Both the position numbers and the translations under genes were made by a program. From Isoetes taiwanensis (lineage: Eukaryota > Streptophyta > Lycopodiopsida > Isoetales > Isoetaceae), in the NCBI GenBank assembly GCA_021234155.1, contig JAJEKV010000097.1:3835370-3899369 (forward strand): 64,000 nt of DNA, written 5' to 3'. Position 1 is the first letter of the stretch; each line of letters starts with the position of its first letter. Below the pieces are notes generated by a model, which was not told where the DNA came from, ran no database searches, and was given only the letters and a program-made list of their open reading frames with translations. Below, piece by piece: positions 45,200 to 56,008 of the stretch.

Positions 45200-45984
45200 T
45201 CATCAAAGTTCACATTGGCAAAAGTAATAATTCTATTGTGCAAGAAAGAATCACAATTAATCTCTCTGTGATTCTACTCAAAGGCAATTCAATCATGAAA
45301 ATTCCTAAAATCTGCCAAGGGACCTAATGGTTAAATTCGTTTTGATAATTCTATATGTTAAAAGACAAAGCAAAGGACATTGTTTAGAGAGAAGAATGAT
45401 TTCACATCAAATTCCAATTTCTACTATCTACATTCGGTTAGGAGTGTAGATCATTCTTAGATCTTCATTTTCTCACATTCTAAACCAAACTCTTCCTGCC
45501 AAGAGTTCTTTCTGAAATGCCATAGCAGGCAAGCTATTGTGCACATGTCATACATAAATGCTGTTTGCAAAAATGTTACTCCTTATTGTAAAAGCCATTC
45601 ACTAAGTTCCATACTAAGTTCATAAGCTCCAGTATTTGAAAGCCCTGAAGGCTAACATTTGTTACTTTTCAAGGCTACTCAAATATTTTGGAAAAAAACA
45701 TCTTTTATAAGCATATTCATAGATTGCGTACCATATCAGTTCTTGTTTTCCAATATAGAGATGTATTCTATCGCAATTTATGATTAAGAAAACTCAAAAT
45801 TTTAAGAACCTCCTGTAAGCAATGGATTCGTTAGGTGAAGCACCCTCATTAACACGAAACAAATAAAGGCCAGAATACAAAGTTACTTTTGCAAAATCTC
45901 AAATTTTCCTCGAGACACTAAGATTCGGGGTGTCATTTGATAGCAAAATGACAAATAAAAAACTAAGCATCCTATGGGAAGCTT
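45200..45984. other. Non-coding spacer
   Basis: AT-rich; no gene or repeat recognised. Confidence 0.5.
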
Positions 45985-46260
45985 AAAGATTGAACATACA
46001 TGAAGAAGTCATCTCTTCTTGACGCATCAATATGAAACTGGAGATGAGGTGGGTCTTAATTTTTGAGAAATCTCAGCTAGGGTTTGGCATGCTGAAATGC
46101 ATAAAATACTATCGAAATTGCACAGAGATAGCCAAAATACAAACTATTGTTTCTCATAAACCATGTGATATGATACAACCATCTATTTATTAGTTCTATC
46201 TATTCCAGTGCTTTGTGATGTTCTAGTAGGTTCAGAAATCCATAGGCTCAATCAAGATTA

Positions 46261-46283
46261 GGATGGATGGATGGATGGATGGC
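46261..46283 (+). repeat. GGAT microsatellite
   Basis: Five to six units of GGAT in the first copy of the duplication; the second copy keeps three. Confidence 0.8.
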
Positions 46284-46712
46284 ATTTTAACGTCCATATG
46301 ACATAAATTATTATTGTTCATAGAGCACATGCCAATAAATGCCCGCATTTTGAACAATGCAGAACTAAGTCTTGTACTGAGCATTAAGCGGATGAGAAGA
46401 CTATGTCATGCCAACAATGATGACAATGCAGAACTAAGTTGTGAACTAAGCATTAAGTGGATGAGAAGATTATGTCATGCCAACAGTAATGAGTTATTGA
46501 AGACAACGAACGTAATGTCATAAATCTCAGGTACCAAAGAATGACCTTCAGGCAAGCAACCATTTATTCTGTTCTTGTATAGTTCTCAAGGACAAGAAAT
46601 GTTATACAAGGATGATACCAATTTGCCTATAATTAAGATGTCATGTCTATCATCGCGATTTCTAATCCTTTGCTTAACACTCTTGCAAAGTTATACAATT
46701 TGCACAAGAAAA

Positions 46713-47216
46713 TCAAAACTTCATCATCAAGTCTAATGAACATTTTTCTTAGATAAAGCAACTTGTCTATTACTTGTATTCAAAAATTTGGGCCAAAATT
46801 CATTTCCCTATATAAGTTAGAAATTTGATTTGGGAACAGCTTTCTGGAAACCAGTATTGGTTCACAGAAGATAAGCAACAGTTTTAACACTGTCATGTTC
46901 AAACAACGCTATCTCTTACTCTTTAACTCATGGAAATATACAAAAATAATGAAAATATCATAAAAATCTTCTTATTGAGACAATTTTACTTTATCTAAGC
47001 ATGAAGCAAAATACACTTGACACCCTTGGGTTTACCTACGCGTAACTTTCATAAATGGGAACCGATAGATTTTTAGGTATTTTTCTTATGCAACTTGACT
47101 GTCATGCATTCACGTGTAATAAGGGTTGGACTGATTATTCTTTGATTTCATATGAATTTTAAAGCGACAATGCAAATGCACCTTTTCTGGTACATCATGT
47201 GATGGCTCTAGTGTTA
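46713..47216. other. Spacer between the duplicated blocks
   Basis: No gene recognised. Confidence 0.45.
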
Positions 47217-48446
47217 AAGATTGAACATACATGTAGAAGTCGTCTCTTCTCGATGCATCAATAGTTGAAACTAGAGATGAGATGAGTTTTAATTTCTGAG
47301 AAATCTCAACTAGGGTTTAACATGTTGGAATGTATAAAATACAAAACAAAATTGCACAGAGATAGCCATAATACAAACTACTATTTCTGTCTTCTACATG
47401 CACCTAATGCCTTATTGAAACACATGCTCCGATATCTAGAAAACTCCAAAACCCTAAATCTTATGAATAAGTCTTTCTCGATTTTTGGAAAATCGAGAAC
47501 ATTTTGGGTTGCTAAAATCCCTACGTCCTTAGAAAATTAACCCGAAAAAAAAAATCCCAAAAAGTTTCCCACTTGCCGGGAAAACCAAATCTACACAATA
47601 GATATCAATTGCTTCAAATAGAAAATTAATCTTGGCTTTTGCTGATCTATGATGCATTCTTGCACATTGTGGAAATATTAGAAAGACATTTTACCACTGT
47701 GACATGGAAACGAGATCACAATATTCACTCCTCTATAGAACAAAAATCCTTAAATTCTTGCACCTTCTATTTACAGTGCCTTATCATAAACCACATGATA
47801 TGATACAACCTTCTATTTAATAGCTCTATTCCAGTGCTTTGTGATGTTCTACTAGGTTCAGAAATCCATAGGCTCAATCAAGATTAAGACAGATGGATGG
47901 ATGGAGGGCATTTTAACGTCCACGTGACATAAAATTATTATTGTTCATAGAGCACATGCCAATAAATGCCTGCATTTGAACAATGCAGAACTAAGTCTTG
48001 AACTGACTATTAAGCGGATGAGAAGACTATGCCATGCAACAATGATGCCATGTTTTGAACTAAGCATTAAGCGGACGAGAAGATTATGTCGTGCCAACAA
48101 TAATGAGTTATTGGACACAACAAATGTAATGTCATAAATCTCAGGTGCCAAAGAATGATTTTCAGCAAGCAGCCATGTATTCCGTTATTGTACAGTTCTC
48201 AAGGACAACAAATGTTTTACATATATACAAGGGTGATACCAATTTGCCCATAATTAAGTTGTCATGGCTATCATTGCGATTTGCAATCCTTTGCTTAAAA
48301 GCCTTGCAAAATTATACAATTTGCACTATGACTTAGTCTCCGATGCAAGCATACAACAAATGTCTATGATACAGATGTCTATTATACATCTTTAACCGGC
48401 AGTTCGTCGGATATTTTGATCCTGGTCGTTAGATGCAGTTCCATTA

Positions 48447-48904
48447 TTAGGCATAATGTGAGACTCCAACCTGTTTATCATGATAAACAGGCCAGTAAAT
48501 GGTTGTTGTTAGGGTGGACTGGTAAGCTTTGAAGAATCCCAAAGCTGGAGGTTGGACGAAACTCAGAACTTCTTCAAAAGCCAAGCTTGTGCTGCTACAG
48601 CGGCTTCCGGAGCTCGAACTCCATGGAATCCTCGCTTCCTGGCACTCCGGCGGAGCCTCCATAGCCAAGCTCTGGGAGTTTACACTGTCAGACTCCTGTT
48701 GTTGCAAAAAGATCTGCGAAATTTGAGCATATGAAGATGCAGAGAGCGCCCATATGAAGATGCAGAAAGCGCAGGAGCTGCACTCATTCCGCTCGCATCT
48801 TCGTCCCAATTTGGCGATGGAGCTTCTCTGATTGATCCCGGAAGAAAAAACTGGTTGTACAATTCATCCTGTTTGGGGGCAAAATTGAATTGATTTGAAC
48901 CCAT
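48447..48904 (-). pseudogene. 5' fragment of an unrecognised host gene, frameshifted by a 23-bp duplication
   Basis: Begins MGSNQFNFAPKQDELYNQFF at 48904, continues PSPNWDEDASGMSAAPALSAS, then loses frame at a 23-bp tandem repeat (48728-48750 and 48751-48773). It resumes in another frame as QISQIFLQQQESDSVNSQSL, then SSSGSRCSSTSLAFEEVLSF. The Ser/Gln-rich, disordered composition suggests the N-terminus of a regulatory protein, but I cannot name it. Sequence beyond about 48520 is unrelated. Untranslated-looking sequence precedes the ATG, so this may be a captured promoter and first exon. Confidence 0.55.
48470..48491. repeat. 22-bp perfect palindrome
   Basis: CCTGTTTATCA is followed at once by its exact reverse complement. 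Confidence 0.9.
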
Positions 48905-49086
48905 TTTAGTGGGGATTTCTTATTGCATATAAAAATCTGCTTTGTTCCGGCATCATTCTGGATTGATTAGAGGGCATTCAAATCTCCTCCAGCGCCAATT
49001 TTTCCTGTCCTGCCTGCTCTCTTCGTAGTCCTATGTCTTTATCCAAAGGTCAATAGTGCAAAATATCCTCGGAACTCCCGGTTAAA

Positions 49087-49172
49087 GGGGTTAAACCCCC
49101 TTTCGAGGCCATTATGGCAAATAAACAGGCCCGTTTATTTGCCATAATGGCTTCGAAAGGGGGTTTAACCCC
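49087..49172. repeat. 86-bp near-perfect foldback (member P6)
   Basis: Forty-base arms at 49087-49126 and 49133-49172 differ at one position and are separated by six bases (AGGCCC). The ends are themselves palindromic (GGGGTTAAACCCC). It has the size and layout of the P family but no GGCGCCGCCT core. Confidence 0.95.
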
Positions 49173-49231
49173 TTCATGGCCAATTATTATAGCCTTACAA
49201 AATTATACAATTTGCACTATGACTTAGTCTC

Positions 49232-49508
49232 AAATGAGTGCATTGTTGATGTTTAGCAGCTGCAATGCAATGTAGAAAGCCCATTATTTTATAGGAAAGC
49301 TCATTATTTTATAGCCTTATTATAATTACAAATGTGCATCAACCAAGTTTTCCAAGCAGGTTAAGATCGTGTGAAAAATCCATGATCTTTCTGGCTTGGT
49401 TTTCGTAGGCTAGTAAATGGGAAACAAGGGTTTTAGGGTTTAAGGAAGAGGTCGTAAGGAGTCCACAAGTATCGAGAGGGCAAGGAGTACCGGAATCGAT
49501 CCTCTGCC
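49232..49508. other. Spacer, no gene recognised
   Basis: Short AT-rich non-coding stretch before the relic at 49509. Confidence 0.45.
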
Positions 49509-50225
49509 ATGGTTTTCCCTTTCCGCTCCAATGAAGAAGGCTTACACCTCCAGAATGAACATCCCGGCAGCTCCCCACTCTATTATCCCCTCCCAATCCA
49601 TGCTGATTCCACCGCTGATCGATTTGCTCTAACAATCCCCCAAACACAAGCAAAAATGGTGGCAGCGAACCCAGCTCGTAGATTTTCTTTTCCTTCTGGA
49701 TGTCCATCCATTTCTCTATCGTCCTTGTATGGTGTTAATTTAGGATTTTTTATGCCCGAGCATACCCATGAGGATGTGGATGCGTTATTTGTTAAATATA
49801 GTTGTATACTGAAGCACAGACAATGACCAACTTCCCTATGCTAATGGATATCTTGCATGAATGCACTACTCCAAACCCTATAGGTTCTCTCATAGAAGAA
49901 GTGCCTGATTGACGAGCTTTGTGGATGGTTATGCATTGGATCTTGAAGGTCGTTCCAGGCCTCTGCAATTCACTTTTTGGGTGAGAAATGGGATTCCAAT
50001 CTTTCAATAGAAAATGAGACCTTCAGATGAGGAGTGGAGAGGAGGAGAGGAAATATGGCGTAGAGATGAGAATGGCAAGCCTATGATACCTCCAGGTCAA
50101 CCAAAATCTCTAAAACCTACTAAAGAAGTGAAGCAATTGGGATTGACTAAGGAAGAAATCCAGGACTATATAAAGCATTGGCAAACCAACCCCGATAACA
50201 CCAACCATGCTTTGGTAGCTTACTG
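49509..50225 (+). pseudogene. Relic of a transposase-like (possibly DUF7869) gene cut by the CACTA terminus
   Basis: Open pieces read [20 protein letters not shown] then ALFVKYSCIL (to 49826), later PLQFTFWVRNGIPIFQ, a stop, and MRPSDEEWRGGEEIWRRDEN (50014) in the same frame. HTHEDVDALF resembles the GHTHEDID motif of DUF7869 proteins, known from transposon-like genes; that match is from memory. The frame is cut at 50226 where CACTACAAG begins, so the CACTA element inserted into this gene or its relic. Confidence 0.5.
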
Positions 50226-50687
50226 CACTACAAGAGGATGGGGGTATAGTGTCAACCCTTGTGTCAAGACATATGGATAGTGGCAGCTTTGTGACAAATG
50301 CTACTTTCTTGACACAAAGTGCTTCCATTGCGTCAAAATTGTGTCATGGACATAGTGTCAAATGTTTTATCAAAGGAATAACATCTTTTTGTCAATTTTA
50401 TATTCCACTTTATGTGCATTGTTGTAATTGACTTCTAAACAGTGTTGTGCCTAAGTTGTGACAATTTTTTCTTAAGACTTGTAACAAAACATCATTCAAT
50501 ATTATAACTGATACTTCGATGGAATTGTGTTGAACATTCATACATCATTATCATACAACTTTGTCTACGACTTTAAGTCGATTTTGCATCGATTTCATAA
50601 GGATAATGAGGAGTATTAATAAATACATATATAAAATAACTTATATCATAGGAGTAATAGCAATAAGATTAACAATACTAACCAATG

Positions 50688-51640
50688 CTATGTGAATGCA
50701 TCAATTTGTTCACACAGATCATGTTGAATGTCATCTATCTCGTCATCATCTAGATACAAATGTAACGCCACGCCTGTAATTTCTTTTGAATGATCATTTG
50801 CATGTTCTGTAGCCTCTTCATCTTCAATATAATCCTCATTATATCCAAGAATGTTGATTGGCGAAGCGAATGGAGATCGGAGCACATAATTTGCCTCCTT
50901 ATCAATCTCATATCTCTCTAAAACTGTCAATGGTGATTCTAGAGGAACCTGTACGTCAATATCATCCTCAAGGTGCAAACCACCTTCAAGACAACCACCT
51001 CCTGTATACACACCTTGCCCTTCACTATCGATATCATCTTCCACATCCAAAGATCTTTCTGCAACTTCAAATTCACTTTCTTCTAATCTAACATCATCAT
51101 CATGCAATAATGGCTCACCACCACCACCACCACCATCACCACCATCCCCATCCCCATCCCCATCCCCATCACTTTCTATATTATTTTCAGTTCTGATGAC
51201 AAAATCAATTACATCGCTTCGGGCCCTTGGTTGACTATGTACAACAATCCACCACTTCGTGTCATTAGGATTTTCATGAATAAATATTTGCTCAACTTGA
51301 CTTGGAAAAACAAATGGTTCTTTCATCTCAGGCAATACCTTTGAGGAATCTACTTCTGGAAATCCTGATGGATGACCTCTATATATAACTTTGAACCAAG
51401 GTGCCTTCAAAACATTCACATGGAAGCTACGATAGTCCAATTCAATGATATCCATTATAGTTCCAACATAGTCAAGATTACTTTCCAGAAGGTTGCGGTC
51501 CCTGTTGCTAGATTGGCTTTTCTATTCAAATTGTGAAGTAATGCCAGAATCAAATGTAACCCTATGTTTGTCAACATTGTTAATGCGGAAGTGGTGTCCA
51601 TGTGCCCACATTGAAGTATAAAATCTTGCCTAATTAAAAA
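50688..51640 (-). pseudogene. CACTA protein: DUF4216 region and acidic tail
   Basis: The 255-codon frame 51455-50688 starts MDIIELDYRSFHVNVLKAPW and includes FVFPSQVEQIFIHENPNDTK then WWIVVHSQPRAR, typical of DUF4216. Farther downstream is an acidic/glycine tail; its (DG)n comes from a CATCCC hexanucleotide run at 51143-51170 and a CCA run before it. Upstream, the same domain continues (FYTSMWAHGHHFRINNVDKH) to about 51635 but with a TAG in frame. In CACTA elements this is the C-terminal part of the transposase transcript. Confidence 0.8.
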
Positions 51641-51809
51641 AAAAAATTATATTTATAAGTAAAATGTCACAAAAATAAAACTTAGCATCAAGATTTATCA
51701 TTACATACCTTCCTACTGCAGCCAAGGGCAATCTCGTAATCGTCATCTGATATCACTTCTCCACGATCTTTAACTTCATCTATATGAGCCAACAACCATG
51801 TATTATCAA

Positions 51810-52619
51810 GGGAAAACTACCAAAATGCCCCTATGAGTTTATATAATTACCAAAATGCCCTTATGAGTTTCAAAACTACCAAAATGCCCCTGACTCAAAT
51901 AAATATACAAATAAATTACCAATTTGCCCCTACACACCAAACTTAATTACCAAAATACCCCTACACACTAAACTTAAATACCAAAATGCCATTACATACT
52001 AATTCTGATCAATCTACATCAAATTTACCTTATACATCAAACTTATTTACTAAAATACCTCTACACAATCTTGTTGTGACACTTACAAGGAGCCAGTGTT
52101 TCCTGTGGTGACATGATGATGCTATTGGAGGCATGTCACCACCAGCCATACGCAGACCTCTTGGACCCAAAACCTAAACGCATGTGCACATGAGAAGAAG
52201 TTGTAAAGAAGAGGAACGTCTTTATGGAAGGTGTAATGGAAGAGACGCAATGCATGTAGTTATAGGGCTCCAATTTAGTGATGACTGTGACTTCAGTAAT
52301 CTCTTTGTTGAATTTAAACTTCTATTTTTGAGGCATTTCGTGTAGATTGAGTAGGATAAGTATGTAAGGGCATTTTGGTATTTTGGTGATTAGTTTGGTG
52401 TATCAAAATTGGTATGTAATGGCATTTTGGTAATTAAGTTTGGTGTGTAGGGGTATTTTAGTAATTAAGTTTGGTGTGCAAGGGCAAATTGGTAATTTAT
52501 TTGTATGTTTATTTTATACAGTGTATTTATTTGAGCCAAGGGCATTTTGGTAATTTTGAAACTCATAAGGGCATTTTGGTAATTACATAAACTCATAGGG
52601 TTATTTTGGTAGTTTTCCC
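51810..52619. mobile_element. 810-bp Mutator-type non-autonomous element with 9-bp target duplication
   Basis: TATTATCAA occurs directly outside both ends (51801-51809 and 52620-52628). The terminal repeats start GGGAAAACTACCAAAATGCC and extend about 200 bp. They are built from repeated ACCAAAATGCCCC units spaced 20-40 bp. A 9-bp duplication plus long terminal repeats is the hallmark of Mutator-like elements. The interior (about 52020-52370) has no long frame. The insertion splits the CACTA coding region: removing it joins RSILPDVID to a continuation that reads LLAHIDEVKDRGEVISDDDY. Confidence 0.93.
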
Positions 52620-53319
52620 TATTATCAATAACATCTGGCAAAATAGACCGTCCTGACGACCTATCTTCTTTAGCAACTTCATACAAGTCCCTCCATGGTT
52701 GTAAGCTTGCAATATTATTAATGACAAATGTGCTTATAGCTTGAAGCATGTCATCGCTCAAGTTCTGTTCTACTCCATTGCCTTGTAATACTTCTGATGT
52801 AACCTCTTCTTCATTTTCCCATAATTTAGGACCGTCAGGATGGCATGAGCTAGTAGCATCATTTAGGTAAAAAAGCGTTTCCTGTACAAGATATCCTTCA
52901 GCCATGCAACCCTCCGGTTTTGCCATTTGGTGCACAAAGTCTTTAAGCACCTTCATATAACGCTCTAGAAAAAACATCCATCTGCTAGGAGCAGGTCCAG
53001 CCAATCTTATCTCATTTGGGATGTGTATTAACAGATGTACCTGTAGATGTAAGTACATTATTGATTGCACTTAGAATTGCTACAAATACATGGTTGCATA
53101 GAATATGTTTAGTTGTACCTGTAGGTCAAAAAAACTGGTGGGAAATTCTTTCTCAATGTCACAAAGCAATAGAATCACTTCCTCCTCCTTATTTGATATC
53201 TCAGCCACTTCAATTTCCTTTGAAGACACCCATCTTGCAAATTTACCCAATCGATATATAATGCTTCTCACTTGTGGGCTCAAGAAGTCCCCTATCACAC
53301 ATGGTAGTATATGCTGCAA
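52620..53319 (-). pseudogene. CACTA protein: DUF4218 region, interrupted
   Basis: Minus-strand pieces: ILPCVIGDFLSPQVRSIIYR and EEVILLLCDIEKEFPTSFFD (53319-53115), then VHLLIHIPNEIRLAGPAPSR, WMFFLERYMKVLKDFVHQMA and KPEGCMAEGYLVQETLFYLN (to about 52860). The FP-SFFD, HLL-H and RPEGS-AEGY order is DUF4218. The reading frame changes around 53060-53110, and the frame ends in the Mutator-type insertion at 52620. Confidence 0.85.
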
Positions 53320-53439
53320 CGTTCATGAAATATAATTAAATACGTTGCAATATAAATTAATCAAAAGAAATGAGAGAATAAAAATCAAAAGTATACCTGA
53401 AGAAACTTGTGCCAATCATGCGACTTTAATCCTGTGAGG

Positions 53440-55006
53440 CTACCTTTTTTTGTAAATGCCTTTCGCAAAGAGGCCCCATATCATTCCAGGAGGAAGTTCT
53501 ACATTTGCATCTCCATAACTTGTCAGGTAATTCACATGGGGATTCATCTCCTGCCAAGCATCCAACCAATCCCGGGGTGTCCATCGCTTTGGCCTCGGTG
53601 TCTCATCGGACCCACGTGCATGATGACCCTCTGTCAAGTATTTCTTATGTCCAGTATATATTTGCTTTTTTAGGTGTTTTGACTTATAAGATGTTAAGCT
53701 GGTCCCACAAGTTGGACATCCACATGCACCACTTGTTTGCAGTCCTGCAAGGGGGAATACAAAGTAAATTATAAGAATACTAATTAAAGTTTGATATAAT
53801 TTTGCATTATACAAGTGCATTATACAAGTACATCATACCTGAAGCTTCAGAAAAACCTGGATAGTCATGAAGAGTAAAGCACAACAGTCCATGGAATGTA
53901 AAGTCATGTGGACTTTTACATATGTCATACATATGCACTCCCTTCCAAAAAATCTCAAGTTCTTCCACCAGAGGTTCTAGGTAGACGTCCATATTCTTCA
54001 CTTTATATTTCCCTAAATATTCCATTTCATGCTTAATACAAAGTATCTTAGTTCATGCTTAATACATAATATAAATAAATTTGAATTGAAACACGTACCT
54101 GGAATAATCAATGTCAACATGATATGGCTAGGCTTTGTGGCCATCCATGGTGGAATATTATAATTTATAATTGTCACAGGCCACACGCTATGTGAAGATG
54201 ATCTTGAACCCCATGGGCAAATCAATCCCTAGTCCAAACCTAATGTTGCGGGGTTCCAATGCAAAAATCGGCCATTTCTCTTCTATCTATTTCCACAATG
54301 CTCCATCTGCAGGGATTCTCATTTTTCCGTCAGTGCTACGATGTTTTGCATGATAATCCATAAAATCCGCTAGTGTCGGCGATCGAAAAATATGTCGAAG
54401 GCGAGGAATAATAGGCATATGACGTAACACTTTTCTTGCCACCTTTGTCTTTCTATCTTCCTCATAACGCACTTCCTTACATTTTGGACATGATTGATGA
54501 TTTGCATAATCATTGCGGAACAAAATACAATCATTAACACATGCATGTATGATGTTATACTCTAGCCCAAACGAACGCAATAACTCTCTAGCCTCGCTCC
54601 TGGATTTTGGAAGACAATGCCCATCTGGTAATATTTTGTCAAGCAAACTACAAAAAAGGCAAGTAAACATACACATGTAAATTTCAATTTAACGTAACGA
54701 CTTGCACTTACATACCTGAAAAGCTCAGAGACGCTGTTGTTGCTCCAGCCAACTTTGTGTTGGAGATTTAGAATGAGCATACATGTCGCAAGACAGGAAA
54801 CACGAGCATTTGGGAACAATGGCCTACTTGCCTCATTATGGAGATATGTTGCCTTTTCCCTAGTTGAATTGTCATCTCCATGTGCATCATCGTTTTTTTC
54901 ATGTCCACTAATTTGTTCATTTATAGGAAAGAAATTTGTAATAGTATCGTGAATCTCAGCTTCACCAATGAAAGCACTATGTGAACAAGAGACTTCTTCT
55001 GAGGCC
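53440..55006 (-). pseudogene. CACTA transposase (TNP2-like), decayed
   Basis: In order: NEASRPLFPNARVSCLATCM, LILNLQHKVGWSNNSVSELF (exon ending at 54716); a GT-AG intron to 54648; LLDKILPDGHCLPKSRSEAR, LRSFGLEYNIIHACVNDCIL, CPKCKEVRYEED (zinc-binding pair) to a stop at 54287; EEKWPIFALEPRNIRFGLG; WPVTIINYNIPPWMATKPSH and LTLIIPG (about 54200-54100); KYKVKNMDVYLEPLVEELEI, DFTFHGLLCFTLHDYPGFSE (54010-53845); and GACGCPTCGTSL, KKYLTEGHHAR (53730-53620). These are the TNP2 landmarks. Stops and frameshifts make it non-functional. Confidence 0.9.
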
Positions 55007-55080
55007 TATATGACCACAAAGAATAGAATCAAAGGCAAAAAAATAAGAAATTTATAAAGGGAAATATAAGCAATTTATTT

Positions 55081-56008
55081 AGAAGAGTGAAGATCTTCTG
55101 GCATGGGTAACCAACACAAACATTTTTGCATAGGGATTGAGGCTTTAAAGGATCTATGAAGTAAGAGAAGAATATTAAACATATTTCTAGAAACTTAAGG
55201 ACCTACTACACTTCAGTTATAGAAGTGGCCTCAAAATGCAATTAAGTAGATATTCATTTTGGATTTTATATATCTGTGAAGTTTTCCCTTAGTTCTCTAT
55301 TCCAAATTTTTTAAATGATTGATTTTACCATTTTTCTACTTGTATCACAATTGTGGTATATTATAGAAAGACTTCAAATAATTGTAGATGCAAGTTCCAA
55401 TCTAAAGCTATTATGCCTTTAGTGTTGGAGTAATAGAAATGTTTAATTCTTTGTGCTTTAAAAGTTGGCATCTAGAAGTCCTATAGAGAACAACTTGATA
55501 GGAACTTCTCAAGCATATCGCTACAAAAAAAAATGTTCATAAAGCATAAACTCGTATGATGCTTGTGTGTAATACAGGGGAGGACTTCTAGATGCCAACT
55601 TTTAAAGCACAAAGAATTAAACATTTCTATTACTCCAACACTAAAGGCATAATAGCTTTAGATTGGAACTTGCATCTACAATTATTTGAAGTCTTTCTAT
55701 AATATACCACAATTGTGATACAAGTAGAAAAATGGTAAAATCAATCATTTAAAAAATTTGGAATAGAGAACTAAGGAAAAACATGCTCCTTACAGACAAC
55801 ATGTACTTCACAGATATATAAAATCCAAAATGAATATCTACTTAATTGCATTTTGAGGCCACTTCTATAACTGAAGTGTAGTAGGTCCTTAAGTTTCTAG
55901 AAATATGTTTAATATTCTTCTCTTACTTCATAGATCCTTTAAAGCCTCAATCCCTATGCAAAAATGTTTGTGTTGGTTACCCACGCCAGAAGATCTTCAC
56001 TCTCCTCT
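55081..56008. repeat. 928-bp hairpin: two nearly perfect inverted arms of 402 and 428 nt
   Basis: Left arm 55081-55482 and right arm 55581-56008 are reverse complements with very few mismatches, around a 98-nt loop. The only clear length difference is an extra 25 nt or so in the right arm (about 55781-55805), which begins ACATG and ends CATGT. The arms contain no coding frame. A transcript from either strand would form a long double-stranded RNA. It lies just upstream of the first recognised CACTA transposase exon. Confidence 0.95.

Larger units (their letters stand above)
45985..48336. repeat. Direct duplication of a non-coding block of about 0.73 kb
   Basis: Copy 1 is about 45985-46712. 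Copy 2 is 47217-47392 plus 47775-48336, interrupted by about 380 bp present only there. Shared landmarks are GATTGAACATACATG, TCCAGTGCTTTGTGATGTTC, the GGATGGATGG run followed by GGCATTTTAACGTCCA, AAGCGGATGAGAAGA and ATTATACAATTTGCAC. Copies differ by scattered substitutions and small indels. Confidence 0.85.
48302..49231. repeat. 40-bp direct repeats bracketing an 0.85-kb insert with a gene fragment
   Basis: GCCTTGCAAAATTATACAAT with the following TTGCACTATGACTTAGTCTC at 48302-48341 recurs with one change at about 49192-49231. Between them lie a minus-strand gene start, a 22-bp palindrome and the foldback at 49087. The first copy belongs to the end of the older duplicated block, so the insert arrived later and the 40 bp were duplicated with it. 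Confidence 0.8.
50226..55006 (-). mobile_element. CACTA (En/Spm-type) DNA transposon, one terminus found
   Basis: CACTACAAGAGGATGGGGGT at 50226 is a classic CACTA end, preceded by CTG, a possible 3-bp target duplication. Subterminal repeats (GTGTCAA, TTGTGTCA, TTGACAC and similar) follow to about 50420. Moving right, the minus strand encodes DUF4216, DUF4218 and TNP2 parts in the order expected from the 3' end. The matching CTTGTAGTG terminus was not found up to 57.5 kb, so the 5' end is lost or diverged. An 810-bp Mutator-type element sits inside. Confidence 0.85.

Noticed and set aside
50014-50280. 88-codon ORF as an independent gene
   Set aside because: Its last part is the CACTA terminus at 50226 and its upstream frame continues through a stop into the HTHEDVD relic; it is a cut fragment.
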